Origin: Chrysophaeum taylorii
Taxonomy: Eukaryota; Sar; Pelagophyceae; Pelagomonadales; Pelagomonadaceae
Length of the DNA: 50,802 bases
Assembly: GCA_029834535.1 (NCBI GenBank)
Contig: JAQMWT010000395.1
Coordinates: 1 to 50,802, forward strand
Direction of reading: 5' to 3'
Under the pieces are notes generated by a model. That model saw nothing but the letters and a program-made list of their open reading frames with translations. It ran no database searches and was not told the origin of the DNA. Both the position numbers and the translations under genes were made by a program. Shown piece by piece: positions 31,712 to 40,650 of the stretch (positions within the stretch are counted from its first letter, which is position 1; each line of letters begins with the position of its first letter).

Positions 31712-31994
31712 CCGCAAAGGCTTACCCCCCCTCTCTCGAGGCTTGATGCCCGTTCTACGGGACGCCTTTCCTTATCTTCCTAGTGACATCATACCTCCCT
31801 CTTGTGAGAAACATTCTTGTTATCGTATACCATCTCTCCACCTTGTTGAGAGGATTGGTGAGCGTGAGCAATGTGTGTGGCGAGCATATCCGACCCCGAG
31901 TCCGTGTTTTCCTCGTTCAGTGAGGTCTAGGACGAGTCGGTGAGTACCCCCTTTGTCACCCGGGGGTCGGGAAGGGTTTTTCTGTGCCGCCATA
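31694..31994 (+). repeat. G3 3' LTR
   Basis: 301 bases, TGTGGCGGCAACTCC to TGTGCCGCCATA, preceded by the short purine run AGGGGAG, which may act as the plus-strand primer. The last codons of integrase overlap its first 18 bases. The partner copy is 28482-28785. Confidence 0.92.
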
Positions 31995-33308
31995 CTTGCG
32001 ACGGCGAGGGCTCGGACTGGGTGTTCGGCTGTTGAGCCGGTGGGCGGGGCTCTTACTTCGGCGTCGATGCGACGATCGTGTAGAAGACGATCGACCGTCT
32101 CTCGATCTTGTAGACGACGACTTGCCGTCTCTCATACTTTTGAACTCATCCATCATCGTCGCCATCGTGGTTCCGATCTCGGAGAGCGCCGTTTTAATTT
32201 CTTGGGTGGATTCCGATCCGCGCGTAGCATGCGCACTGGCTGCGTCTTCTTTCTTCTGCCACTCTGTGCGGGGTATCGGTCGTTTCTTCTCCTTCTTGAC
32301 GCGCTTAAACATAGCACAATAATATGGATCCGGGTCGCGATTGCAAATCACGCGATTCCCATGCTCATCTTCGTCGTGTGTAGACCAGAAGAATCCACAG
32401 TCTTTACACGTTCGCCGGCACCACTCAGCGGGATCTTGCTCGATTCGTACGGCTGCGTTCCCTGGCGGCTTGTCCGGATTATCTTTATTCTGTTGAGCCG
32501 AGGCCATAGCTCGAGCTCCCCGCCCTCGAGGCGGTTTGTTGGATTTCGGGTTCGAGGATGGCCGCGCTCCTTGGTCATTTTCCTCTTCCATCATTTTTCG
32601 AAAGTCGTTTTCTAATCGCGCAATGAGCGCCATCGTCGACGTAAACGTAAGATAACTGTCTGGATGGCCGCTCCGCATAGTCCGCACTCGGGTCCGTAGG
32701 TCCTTAGATTCCAACCCGCGGATGAGGTGGTCGACGATATCGACGTCGTCCATCGTGCGTCCGGATTCGGTACAAAACGCTAATGCTTCCGTCTGGAACT
32801 TGGTGCAATACGTCTGCACATGTCGTTCCCCACTCTTCTTGGGGACCGAAGCTTGGGTGACCTTCCTCAGCTTGTCGAGTAGCTCTTGCTGTGTACTCGG
32901 CGGCCGGCAGGTCGACCTGAAATAATCTAAAACTCGATTGCAATACTGCTTGTTCAGTCGTCGGAGTCGACGAACCGCGGCTCCGTGGTCCTTGTCGTCC
33001 GCATCAAATCAGAGATAAAAGGATGGAGGGTGCGCTAAATCGTCGCAAAGCTCCTCGTATTTCTTCAAATGCTCCTCGAAAATCGGGGCAGCCGTATCGC
33101 GCAAATGCACGGGTAATAAGTATCGTAACTTTTCGACTGAATAGTGGTCATCTGCTAACGTGTTCATCACGGCGGCAGAATCCAAATTGAATTGTCGCTG
33201 ATCGCGACCATCAATCACCAATTTAAAGTTGTCGGCCTTCAAGCCAGAGCTAGGGCGGTGGGTTCGGTTTCGATTGACCTTCTCGAAGGCGCTCGTAAAA
33301 GTTTGGCT
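31995..33308 (-). pseudogene. gag: GA gag, middle and C-terminal part
   Basis: Continues from the inverted-repeat element at SQTFTSAFEKVNRN. The capsid-like region (LKADNFKLVIDGRDQRQFNL, VEKLRYLLPVHLRD, APIFEEHLKKYEEL) is followed by a TGA at about 33009, then LRRLNKQYCNRVLDYFRSTC, ELLDKLRKVTQASVPKKSGE and TMDDVDIVDHLIRGLESKDL. A Cys/His-rich stretch (WCRRTCKDCGFFWSTHDEDE, then VICNRDPDPYYC) could bind zinc but is not a standard CCHC knuckle. The end is Arg/Ser-rich (RSSHRRRSKSPAHRL) and is cut by G3. Role: RNA-binding capsid protein of the element. Confidence 0.8.
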
Positions 33309-34613
33309 TGGCGACAGCCGCATCCGGGGGGGGGGGGGCGCGCGAGAACACGAAAAGAACGCCCCCCCCCGCACGTAAGCTTATCGCTGGGGGGTCGGTG
33401 TCCCCTCCCCTAGCCCTCCCCTATAGCGCGGAGGGATCGGTGCCCCCCCCCTAGGACGACGGGCACCGCAGCTATAGCGGTATAAATGTGTGTATGGGCG
33501 GCTTCTCCGGATTAGCCTATTTGGACCATACACTTCTCGCTACATAAAGCTGTAGTAACCGCCACAGGCGCCCCCTTTTTAAGAAAGGACGCCGACCCCG
33601 GCGGTATATTCTCTGATTCGATCGCTCGCCACAGGCGCTACCATGGCGCCGCCTCGGCGTAAATCTGGAGGCTATTTCGTCCCGGCCAGAAACGTATTTC
33701 TCGCGGACGTTTTCGTCAACGCTCGACGGTCTGGACACGAGGGAACAGTAAGAAAATCGAGACATATAAGTCAGGGGTAGATTTTAACCAGGGACCATGA
33801 GTTCGGTCGCGAATCCTCCGCCATCTATAGCGGTATAAAAGTGTGTATGGGCGGCTTCTCCGGATTAGCCTATTTGGACCATACACTTCTCGCTTCATAA
33901 AGCTGTAGTAACCGCCACAGCAGCACCTGAGTGGCTCTACAATGTAGGCTACAGTTTGGCAGGGAAATTGGGTTTCGAGGGGCGTGTTTGGCGACGCTGA
34001 ATGGGTCGTAAGGAATGTGACGGCCGCATGGTTGAATGTGGGGTCTCCGAGGTCCATGAGGTAGTCGCGGAGGTTCTCCTCGGGAGCTGGGCTCTCATCC
34101 TCCTCCTCATCGAGGGCGGCTCGTCGACGGAGTCTGGCTCGTTGACCTCGCCATGTTCGCGGGGGGGGGGTCCTTGTCGTCATCATCGTCGTCTTGAGGA
34201 CAGGACGCGTACAATATCCCGACAAGTTTTGCGGCTCGGAGTCGCGCGTATGGCCAAGCCACAGTGATTTTCCTGCAGCCGCGCCCCCTCTGGTCCGATT
34301 CTTTTAACGCCTACGCCCGCGAAGAGCGCGAGGCTAGCAGAGGCGCTCCCTCCCGGCCGAGTCGCCGGCACCCAGTCCGAGGCCGTCCGTAGTTCTATGG
34401 CTCTGCTGACCACCTGGGCGCTCGGCAAGCATTCGAGGCCTCTTCTAGAGTGCGTGCGCTGTGGTCAGACACCCCCCTAGCACGAAACTTTCGTGCTGGG
34501 AGGTCGCAGACTCCCCCCCGGACACAAAACTTCAGCGCTGGGGGGTGGCGCCCCCCCCGCCCAGCAAAACGCTGTTCTCGCGCCCCCCCCCCCTCGGATG
34601 TGGCTGTCGCCAG
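33309..34613. mobile_element. Inverted-repeat DNA element with poly-G terminal repeats (non-autonomous)
   Basis: The ends are inverted repeats: TGGCGACAGCCGCATCCG at 33309 and, read from the other strand at 34613, TGGCGACAGCCACATCCG, each followed by a G-run and then CGCGAGAACA. GA gag reads continuously (GLSE then SQTF) if it is removed. The flanks GGCT and GGCCT suggest a 4-bp duplication with one added or changed base. Subterminal G/C runs recur inside (near 33360, 33395, 34500-34560). No transposase is recognised; the only notable reading frame (minus, about 34225-33925, acidic EEEDESPAPEE) has no known match. A second element is nested at 33473-33919. Confidence 0.75.
33473..33919. mobile_element. 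Miniature LTR element (TRIM-like), 447 bp
   Basis: Two nearly identical 94-base direct repeats (33473-33566 and 33826-33919) start TATAGCGGTATAAA and end GTAACCGCCACA, with GCAGC at 33468-33472 and 33920-33924 as a perfect 5-bp target duplication. The ends are imperfect inverted repeats and resemble gypsy LTR ends (TGTGGCGG / CCGCCACA) after two G-to-A changes. The 259-base interior has no coding capacity. This fits terminal-repeat retrotransposons in miniature, which are moved by other elements. The strand is not determined. Confidence 0.75.
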
Positions 34614-35244
34614 GCCTTTCCGATAGTCCCTTGAAAAATTCCGCGCCTCTATCTTCGGGTTCCGTTTTATCGTCGTCTCCCGCTGTGGTTCTGGAACGGG
34701 GTTCATCCCTTGTTTCCGTGTTCTTTTCCGATTCGGTCCGCCTCGCGGGAGATCGACTCTCCCGCTCCGTACTACGTGATCGTCTCGCGGATCGTTCGTT
34801 GCTGCTCGATCGTCGAGCTGCTCGTTCGGCTTTCAACGCTTCCTGATCGCGTCGGAATTGGTCGACCTGCTCGCGCAAGGCCTTGGAGGTGTCGCGTTCC
34901 TGGCGTAGCGCCTCCTTTAAATCGAGAAATTCTTGGTGACGTTCTCGTTCTTCTGCTTCTGCTCTTTCACGTGCAAATTGCTTGGCTAACTGTTCATTCT
35001 CGCGCCGGATCCGCTCGAGGTCCTCTCGAATCTGTCCTCTGCGGGCCGTCTCCTGCTCGGTCGTAGCGCGCTCACCGCGGTCGGGGGTTGCCGTACTTAA
35101 CGGCGAAAAAATAGCGATCTCTGCAGGTACTTCACTAGCGTCGACGTCTTTGTCGTCGCGAACGTCTCCTTCCTCGCGGCTTGCTTCAGCGGCCGCGGGA
35201 GGCATTGGAGGTTGTTCTTCTTCATGCTCGTCAGCTTCCTCCAT
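34614..35244 (-). CDS. gag: GA gag, N-terminal coiled-coil part
   Basis: Starts MEEADEHEEEQPPMPP (ATG at 35244), homologous to the G3 gag start. An acidic head is followed by a long charged coiled coil (REDLERIRRENEQLAKQFA, KEALRQERDTSKALREQVDQ; about 35050-34850) and an Arg/Ser-rich linker (SARRSRSTERESRSPARRTE). It runs to EDRGAEFFKGLSE, where the inverted-repeat element interrupts it. The frame is undamaged over this stretch. Such coiled-coil heads probably drive Gag multimerisation; this is inferred from the heptads only. Confidence 0.8.
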
Positions 35245-35649
35245 TGTGTCGATGATGAATCTCTAAGTCTCGTTAGGATTCGTTCACTCGTAGCACACGT
35301 CGTCAACAGTGGCGTGATCCTTCGCTGCCCAATCCAAATCTGGGAACAGCGGTCGCGGAACTCTTATCCGCTCGGCACTCGATTGATGCCGTGTGGGTAG
35401 CTAGTCCACTCGCTAACAGCTTCCGCCGTTCAGCTACAAAATCCCGGGTTTCGCGCTGCGATTTCCGACTCGCGCGTGTTCGTCGTCTCTCGGGACGTAC
35501 GAACGAAACAAATTTCGCGTGGAACTTTCCAACGCGAATCGGCCTTCTGGAACTCGGCACGCTTGATCAGGGCGCGCACTTGGATCCGGGCCGCGTAGTA
35601 GTAGTGCACCGCGGGCACTCGTTCGTCGGCGACCGATATAGTCGCCGAA
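35245..35649 (-). other. GA untranslated leader
   Basis: About 400 bases between the primer site and the gag ATG. Short open frames on both strands are not convincing. Segments match the G3 leader (28805-29216). No gene seen. Confidence 0.55.
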
Positions 35650-35666
35650 TCTCGTATCCTCCACCA
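35650..35666 (-). other. GA tRNA primer-binding site
   Basis: On the minus strand TGGTGGAGGATACGAGA begins two bases after the LTR end. Its complement reads TCTCGTATCCTCCACCA and is preceded by CGAA, as in a tRNA T-loop (TTCGAATC), T-stem, acceptor strand and CCA. This is the expected primer for minus-strand synthesis. The tRNA species is not assigned. Confidence 0.8.
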
Positions 35667-35668
35667 CT

Positions 35669-35720
35669 TGTGGCGGCTGTAAAAACGTTCCCGACCCGCT
35701 GACGTTGGGGGTACTCACCA
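35669..35720 (-). repeat. GA 5' LTR, inner part (split by copia A)
   Basis: TGTGGCGGCTGTAAAAACGT through GTACTCACCA, identical in layout to 10482-10533. The LTR is cut at CACCA by copia A and resumes at 45461. Confidence 0.9.
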
Positions 35721-35922
35721 TAGAGATAGAAAATTTGAATTAGGGTTAGTACCCCCATATCATAGGGTTATGGTTAGCTCTCTTACTTTTAGCACTTTTT
35801 GATTTAAGAAAACGCTGTGTTATTCACACCGGCTGTCCTCGTTATCGGAGACACATACGACGGCAGATTGCCACTGCTCTCTCTCTGCTGAAGGGTAACA
35901 CAGTTGAAATTACTGTTCTCTG
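35721..35922 (+). repeat. Copia A 5' LTR
   Basis: 202 bases from TAGAGATAGAAAATT to ACTGTTCTCTG. It shares the TTAGGGTTAG block, CTCTTACTTTTAGCAC and TTATTCACACCGGCTGTCC with the 3' copy, from which it differs by a short indel near 35770 and scattered substitutions. The interior begins GGTATTGGGCACCAG, the likely primer region. Confidence 0.93.
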
Positions 35923-36008
35923 GGTATTGGGCACCAGTCCCGGTATCAGCAGAGTCCCAGGATTTCCAGAAGAGTTCCGCTCCCTGACGTTCCTGAACCA
36001 GAACAAGA

Positions 36009-38161
36009 TGCCTACGAATCAAGAACTCCAAAAGGAGATGAAAGATCAATAGGCAACGCATCAAAAAGAGATGACCAACATGCAAGCCAAGCACCAACAA
36101 GACATTCGAGATCTTCGCGATATGCAGAGACAAATGCAAGCTACGCAAGGAGCACCACCACCTGCCGTCGCTGCTGCGACTGCTCCCCCCACTCCAGCTC
36201 AACATGACCCTAAGCACAAGGCTAACACCTTTAGTGACCCACCTAGCGCCGTCCTCAAGTCAATGGACTCCGCCCAAGTCACACCCCACATGCTTTCGTT
36301 TCGCGTTATGCAGTTGTTCGTCGAACATCGGATGCCCGAAACAGGCATAACGCAATACTTATTGCAGGGCTTCTACACGTGGGAATCCGTCTTACGCGGA
36401 TCAAACGATCTCGCTGACGCTCTTCTCAGCCACTGCATCGAGGAATACGATAAGGACCCCGACACCCACTCTACCGCCGGGAACACGCAAGATTTCCAAG
36501 CCCTTTACGTCTACTACAAGGGTATTTACCGCAAGTTCGGCAAACACTTCTTGGAGAACGTCTACGAGCCAAAGCCCCAAGAACTTAAAGACCAAGACAA
36601 GGACACGACCGATACGACGAAAGGAAAGTTGTATCCGATCACACAACCTCACCTCCAAGGAAAAGAAGCCGACTTCATCGTGTACCTCCGCGAGACAGTG
36701 CACCCCCTCTTTCGCCGTTTCCTGCATGCCGGTAGCGACTCCGTCAAGCACCCAGCATACGACGAAATCGACGCACTCGGATCCTCCCATCCGATAGGAC
36801 TCGAATTTGTGCTCCAAGTCCGCCTAGCACTTGACAAGCACACGGGCCAGAACCACGTCCACCATGCGCATTATGTTTATAATGCCTTCCTGGACACGCC
36901 GCTCAACCCGGAGATCCACGAGCCTGCGCATTATATCGATTATATGCGCCATGTTCAGCAACAACTTCGACAAATTACAGACGATGCCTCTCTCCAACTT
37001 CCCGATGACAAGATTCTCAAGGAAATCCACCAGATACTTCGGTTCAAGTACCCCCGAGCTTGCTTGACTCCCGCGCCCCAACGCATATCAAGGGCTTCGC
37101 GCGTCTTGCCAACTGTCTGCGTACTCCAAACGACTCGCTGTTACTCGACGAAGACAAAGAAGCTATAAACCATCTTCCCAAGTTGATCGCCCGCATCACG
37201 GTTATCTCCACCTTCGAGCGCAACTTTTGGGCTCACCTTGAGCCTCATCCCACCCTGAACTTCAAGCCGTTGCGATTCGTCACTGACTTTGGTCGTCTGC
37301 CGACTAAAGAAAAAGACAATCCACGTTTTCGCTCCCGCCGTCATGGCCTCCACCTCACCGAAGACGATGATGACACCTCTCCCTCTGAAGATGAAATTCC
37401 ACCAGATCCTGATGAAGCATTCCCCGACACCAACGACCCAGTTGCCATGTTTCTCACGGAAGCCAACCTCGATGCAGATGACGACACTGATCTCATCCAA
37501 CATCTTCACGCCTATCGAAAGAAGCAGCTCACACGCCACCCCAAGAAGCCTCCACCAAAAAGCCTCCAAATCCTCGCTCCCCGTCGTACTATGACATCAA
37601 TGACAGCCCTAAGCCCAAAGGCTCCCCCTGTCACCCCAACAAAGAACAACACAACCCCCGTGCTTCTACTGACCCCCAGACAAACGCGAGCACCCGCACC
37701 TTCGCAAGGTCACTTTTCCCACTCAACCGCATCCACCAAAGCCACCTACTCCTGACCAACGATTTAAGGTCCCCCTTCGTGAAGTTCGTCGCAAGCTCCA
37801 GACCATACGGAACTTGAGTCAAGCCGGTCGTCAACACACGTCCAACTCAGAGCGTATGAACAAGCTCATCAACCTCATCACCACTATCTCCGATGAGATA
37901 CTTCTCTCCGATGTCGATTCTGATACCGCCGAGTTTCTTCCGGTGCTATCGTCCGATCCTCAGGATGATCCACCTGATGAGGGCGAAGCCGACGAAAAAG
38001 ATGACCAAGGCCACCTCGGTTTCTATGATGACCACGGACAGCTAGGCCTCTACGACGACACCATCCCCGAAATCAATGATGAAGATGACTCCGCCGAAGA
38101 CTACGCACAACGTCACAGCGACTACATGCGTGCTCTACACCAGAGTCAGCTTTTTCGCTGA
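36009..38161 (+). pseudogene. gag: Copia A gag
   Basis: ATG at 36009 (MPTNQELQKEMKDQ) is followed by a TAG about 14 codons later, where copia B reads through. The long frame then runs from about 36071: KHQQDIRDLRDMQRQMQA, PPPAVAAATAPPTPA, the core (ETGITQYLLQGFYTWESVL, YPITQPHLQGKEADF, LDKHTGQNHVHHAHYVY) and, after a shift near 37110, HIKGFARLANCLRTPNDSL, FERNFWAHLEPH and an acidic Pro-rich tail. The last segment (37814-38161) is Asp/Glu-rich and ends in a TGA that overlaps the ATG of the protease frame. Structural capsid protein by position; no zinc knuckle seen. Confidence 0.82.
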
Positions 38162-39017
38162 TGGTTGCCGACGACGCCTGTGCCGCCAACCACATCTTGC
38201 TCAATCAGGCACCAAGCCTCACGATGAAGAATTTTCCGACCTCATCAACCATTTCACCCAGAGTCGCAGATTTTCTTTGTGCCACTTACACTCCAGAAAA
38301 GACACCCACGAAGACTAACTCGCTGCGCGGATGCAATGGACCCGGCACTGAAACTTCTTTAATTGACGGTGGCGCATCATTTTGCTTCACTCGCACAATC
38401 CAACACTTTGTTCCCGAGTCCATACGACGGATTCCCGAACACACCATTCGTATGGGAAGAGGCACCTTAACCGGCCACTTCATCGGTGTCAAACCGTTGT
38501 ATTTGCAGGCCGCAGGTCTCTCCTCAAAGGATATCAAAGACTCCACAGGTTACGTTTTATATCTCGTCTTTCTGGTCGTCCCGCAATTCAGAAAAGGTCT
38601 ACAGGTTATAGCGACATCTCAGCTCAAAGCTCTGAACGTCCAAGCGACCGACCCGCCACTGCCACACGGACCATACTTATACGATCTTATGAACACGTCA
38701 ACCGCTGATCCCCACGATTATAAGACGCTTCTAGGCAAAACCGCCGTAGTTCTCGCCAATCGCCAAACTAATGGTCTATTGTCCCTGCCATCCCATCCCA
38801 AGCAAACATTCCGCGCTGTGCTTAGTTTTCACACCGGAACGAGAATGTCACTCAAGGATGAGCTCGCACACATCACGCAGAATGTCGCAAAGACACGCTC
38901 GCAATCCCACACGTTAGATTACGCAAAGTTACAGACCATTATATATTTCTGTCAGAACTCAGCCGCCTCCCGCGTACTGTCGTCCAATATGCATTCACTG
39001 GCTCAACGGACCTCTCT
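38161..39017 (+). CDS. pol: Copia A aspartic protease
   Basis: The ATG at 38161 shares its A with the preceding TGA. The active-site block is LIDGGASFCF (Asp at about 38365; copia B has the more usual LIDSGAS). Then come HFVPESIRRIPEHTIRMGRG, FIGVKPLYLQAAGL, a hydrophobic strand pair (YVLYLVFLVVPQF) and NGLLSLPSHPKQTF. The C-terminal 80 residues link to the methyltransferase; a frame change near 38930 is absent from copia B, where the two domains are joined in frame. Role: processing of the polyprotein. Confidence 0.85.
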
Positions 39018-40650
39018 GTGCAAGCACAACCCCCTCCGCTAAACTCTGCCATTATTGCAGGTGGACTCCACCAAGAAGGTTTTGACTCTTTTCGCAAACG
39101 CTTCGACAAACGGATTACTGTCGTGGTCACCTGCGAAATTAACCCTATTATGCGCGCCCGCGCGCAACAACTCTTTCCGCATGCTCAACATTATGCGGAT
39201 CTAAGAAAGCTCACTGCCGCTCTACAAACCGGCAAAATACGACTACCTCAACTCGACTTGGCAGTCTTCACCTTGCCGTGTCAACATCGGAGTGTAATGA
39301 AAGGATATGACGGCTATGCCACTCCGGTGACCGCCGACCTTTTCGTCAAAGAACAAATCCGCTTTGTTCGTTGCACCCTTCCGACCTACACCATTGTCGA
39401 GAACGTACCCCCCAACCCCCGAACTTATCACGAGTACACTGAACTCGCCAAATGCTATCAGCGCCTCGGTTACTTCCGACACTCCGGTGTCTACAATGCC
39501 TCCGCTTTTGGTGATGTAATAAGCAAAAACCGCTACCTCGCTGTCTATGCCCGACACCCGCTCACCGATTACAACCTCGAGAAAACCGCTTCTCCTTGGT
39601 TAATATCTCCTCCGAGCATGGTTCCCCTCCTGGACCCCAGTCACACTATCCCCGACGATCTCTGGATCGCCAACCCCGCCCTTCATGGCACAGTGACACG
39701 CTCCACCTTGGACTATTACCAGAACAAGGCCACATTTTCCTACAAACCCGCCAACGCCTCTAAACTCTCGATTTCCGAAAATGCACGCTTCTGCCAACTG
39801 CTTGCACGCTTCAACAAGCCCTTCACGGATATAGGTCTAGACGCAGACGGCACTCCCTACGCTTCCATGACCAACATCTCCCATATCTTGGTTTTCACAT
39901 TGCTGCACAACCATTTGTCGCAACATCCAACTCTCGTTGCTTGTAACACGCTCCGCTGTTTTCACGCATCAGAGTCACCATGTGCTTACCATTTGGATGG
40001 AGCCATCACCGGCACTGTCGCTACTGCCGTCGCATGTGGCTACTTCCCGCGCGCCTCCCTCACCCTACATTCCAGGCCCCCTCGAATATTGGACTGTTCA
40101 AACCAACCCGCAGTCTTCTCCCCAACGCACGCCTTTTCCCTGGATGTTCCCAAGGGCACCGCCTTTCTGGTCGTCGCCTACACCAACTCCTTTGCCGCCG
40201 CTCACAGCTGCTCGCGCCCCTCCACATGGGTCCACTACATGAATCGCTCGCATCCTGACTTTGCCGCGATCGACTCACGAGGGCGAATTACTCTCGATGA
40301 CCCCAAGGGACTCATAATGTCCGAAGCACGTCCCACTTACGCGGACTACGTCGGCCACATCGGCGACACGCTCCAGAAAAGCACCAAGTGCTACTCGGTC
40401 ACTGGCTCGTACCCAACCAACACGAGCTACTCCAACGCCTTGCTGCTGATCTCTCCCGACCACATCCGCTACGCGACTCTCAACGAAATCGCGAAGTTTG
40501 GACACCACTCGGACCCGGGACTGCTCCGCCTGTTCCAACAGCACCCGCCGTACTTCGCGTTTACGGCACTGGCCAACGCCGTCCCGCACAACATGCTGCA
40601 GGCCAAGTACAGCGCTGTCCTCGCACTCCACGAATCGTACCACCATGCGA
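39018..40650 (+). CDS. Copia A C5 cytosine-DNA methyltransferase domain
   Basis: Uninterrupted domain of about 540 residues. Motif I SAIIAGGLHQEGFDSF (residues 10-25), II VVVTCEINP, III YADLRKL, IV LDLAVFTLPCQHRSVMKGY with the catalytic Cys at residue 88 (39276-39284 encodes PCQ), VI TIVENVPPN (ENV at 128-130), VIII NASAFGDVISKNRYLAVYA (160-178), then a target-recognition region of over 300 residues, motif IX-like YATLNEIAKFG (485-495) and motif X ALANAVPHNM (517-526). The order is that of standard m5C methyltransferases, which methylate cytosine C5 using S-adenosylmethionine. It sits between protease and integrase of the retrotransposon polyprotein, so it would be made with the replication machinery. 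The catalytic residues are intact. Motif I is somewhat unusual (AGGLH instead of AG.GG). Confidence 0.88.

Larger units (their letters stand above)
28482..31994 (+). mobile_element. Gypsy element G3, internally deleted relative of GA
   Basis: Bounded by 304- and 301-base LTRs (28482-28785, 31694-31994) and the 5-bp duplication CTTGC (28477-28481, 31995-31999). It inserted in GA gag in the opposite orientation. The LTRs share the GA LTR ends and inner blocks, but end GCCGCCATA instead of GCCGCCACA. Only about 2.9 kb of interior remains: primer site, leader, gag and the second half of integrase. Protease, methyltransferase, reverse transcriptase and RNase H are missing, so it would depend on a complete element to move. 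Confidence 0.93.

Noticed and set aside
33330..33470. Runs of G and C as a CpG island or promoter of a host gene
   Set aside because: They belong to the inverted-repeat element ends and recur symmetrically at 34480-34600; no gene follows.
39018..40650. The methyltransferase as a host gene that the element merely landed next to
   Set aside because: The same arrangement occurs in both copia A and copia B, which inserted independently, and in B it is in frame with the protease.
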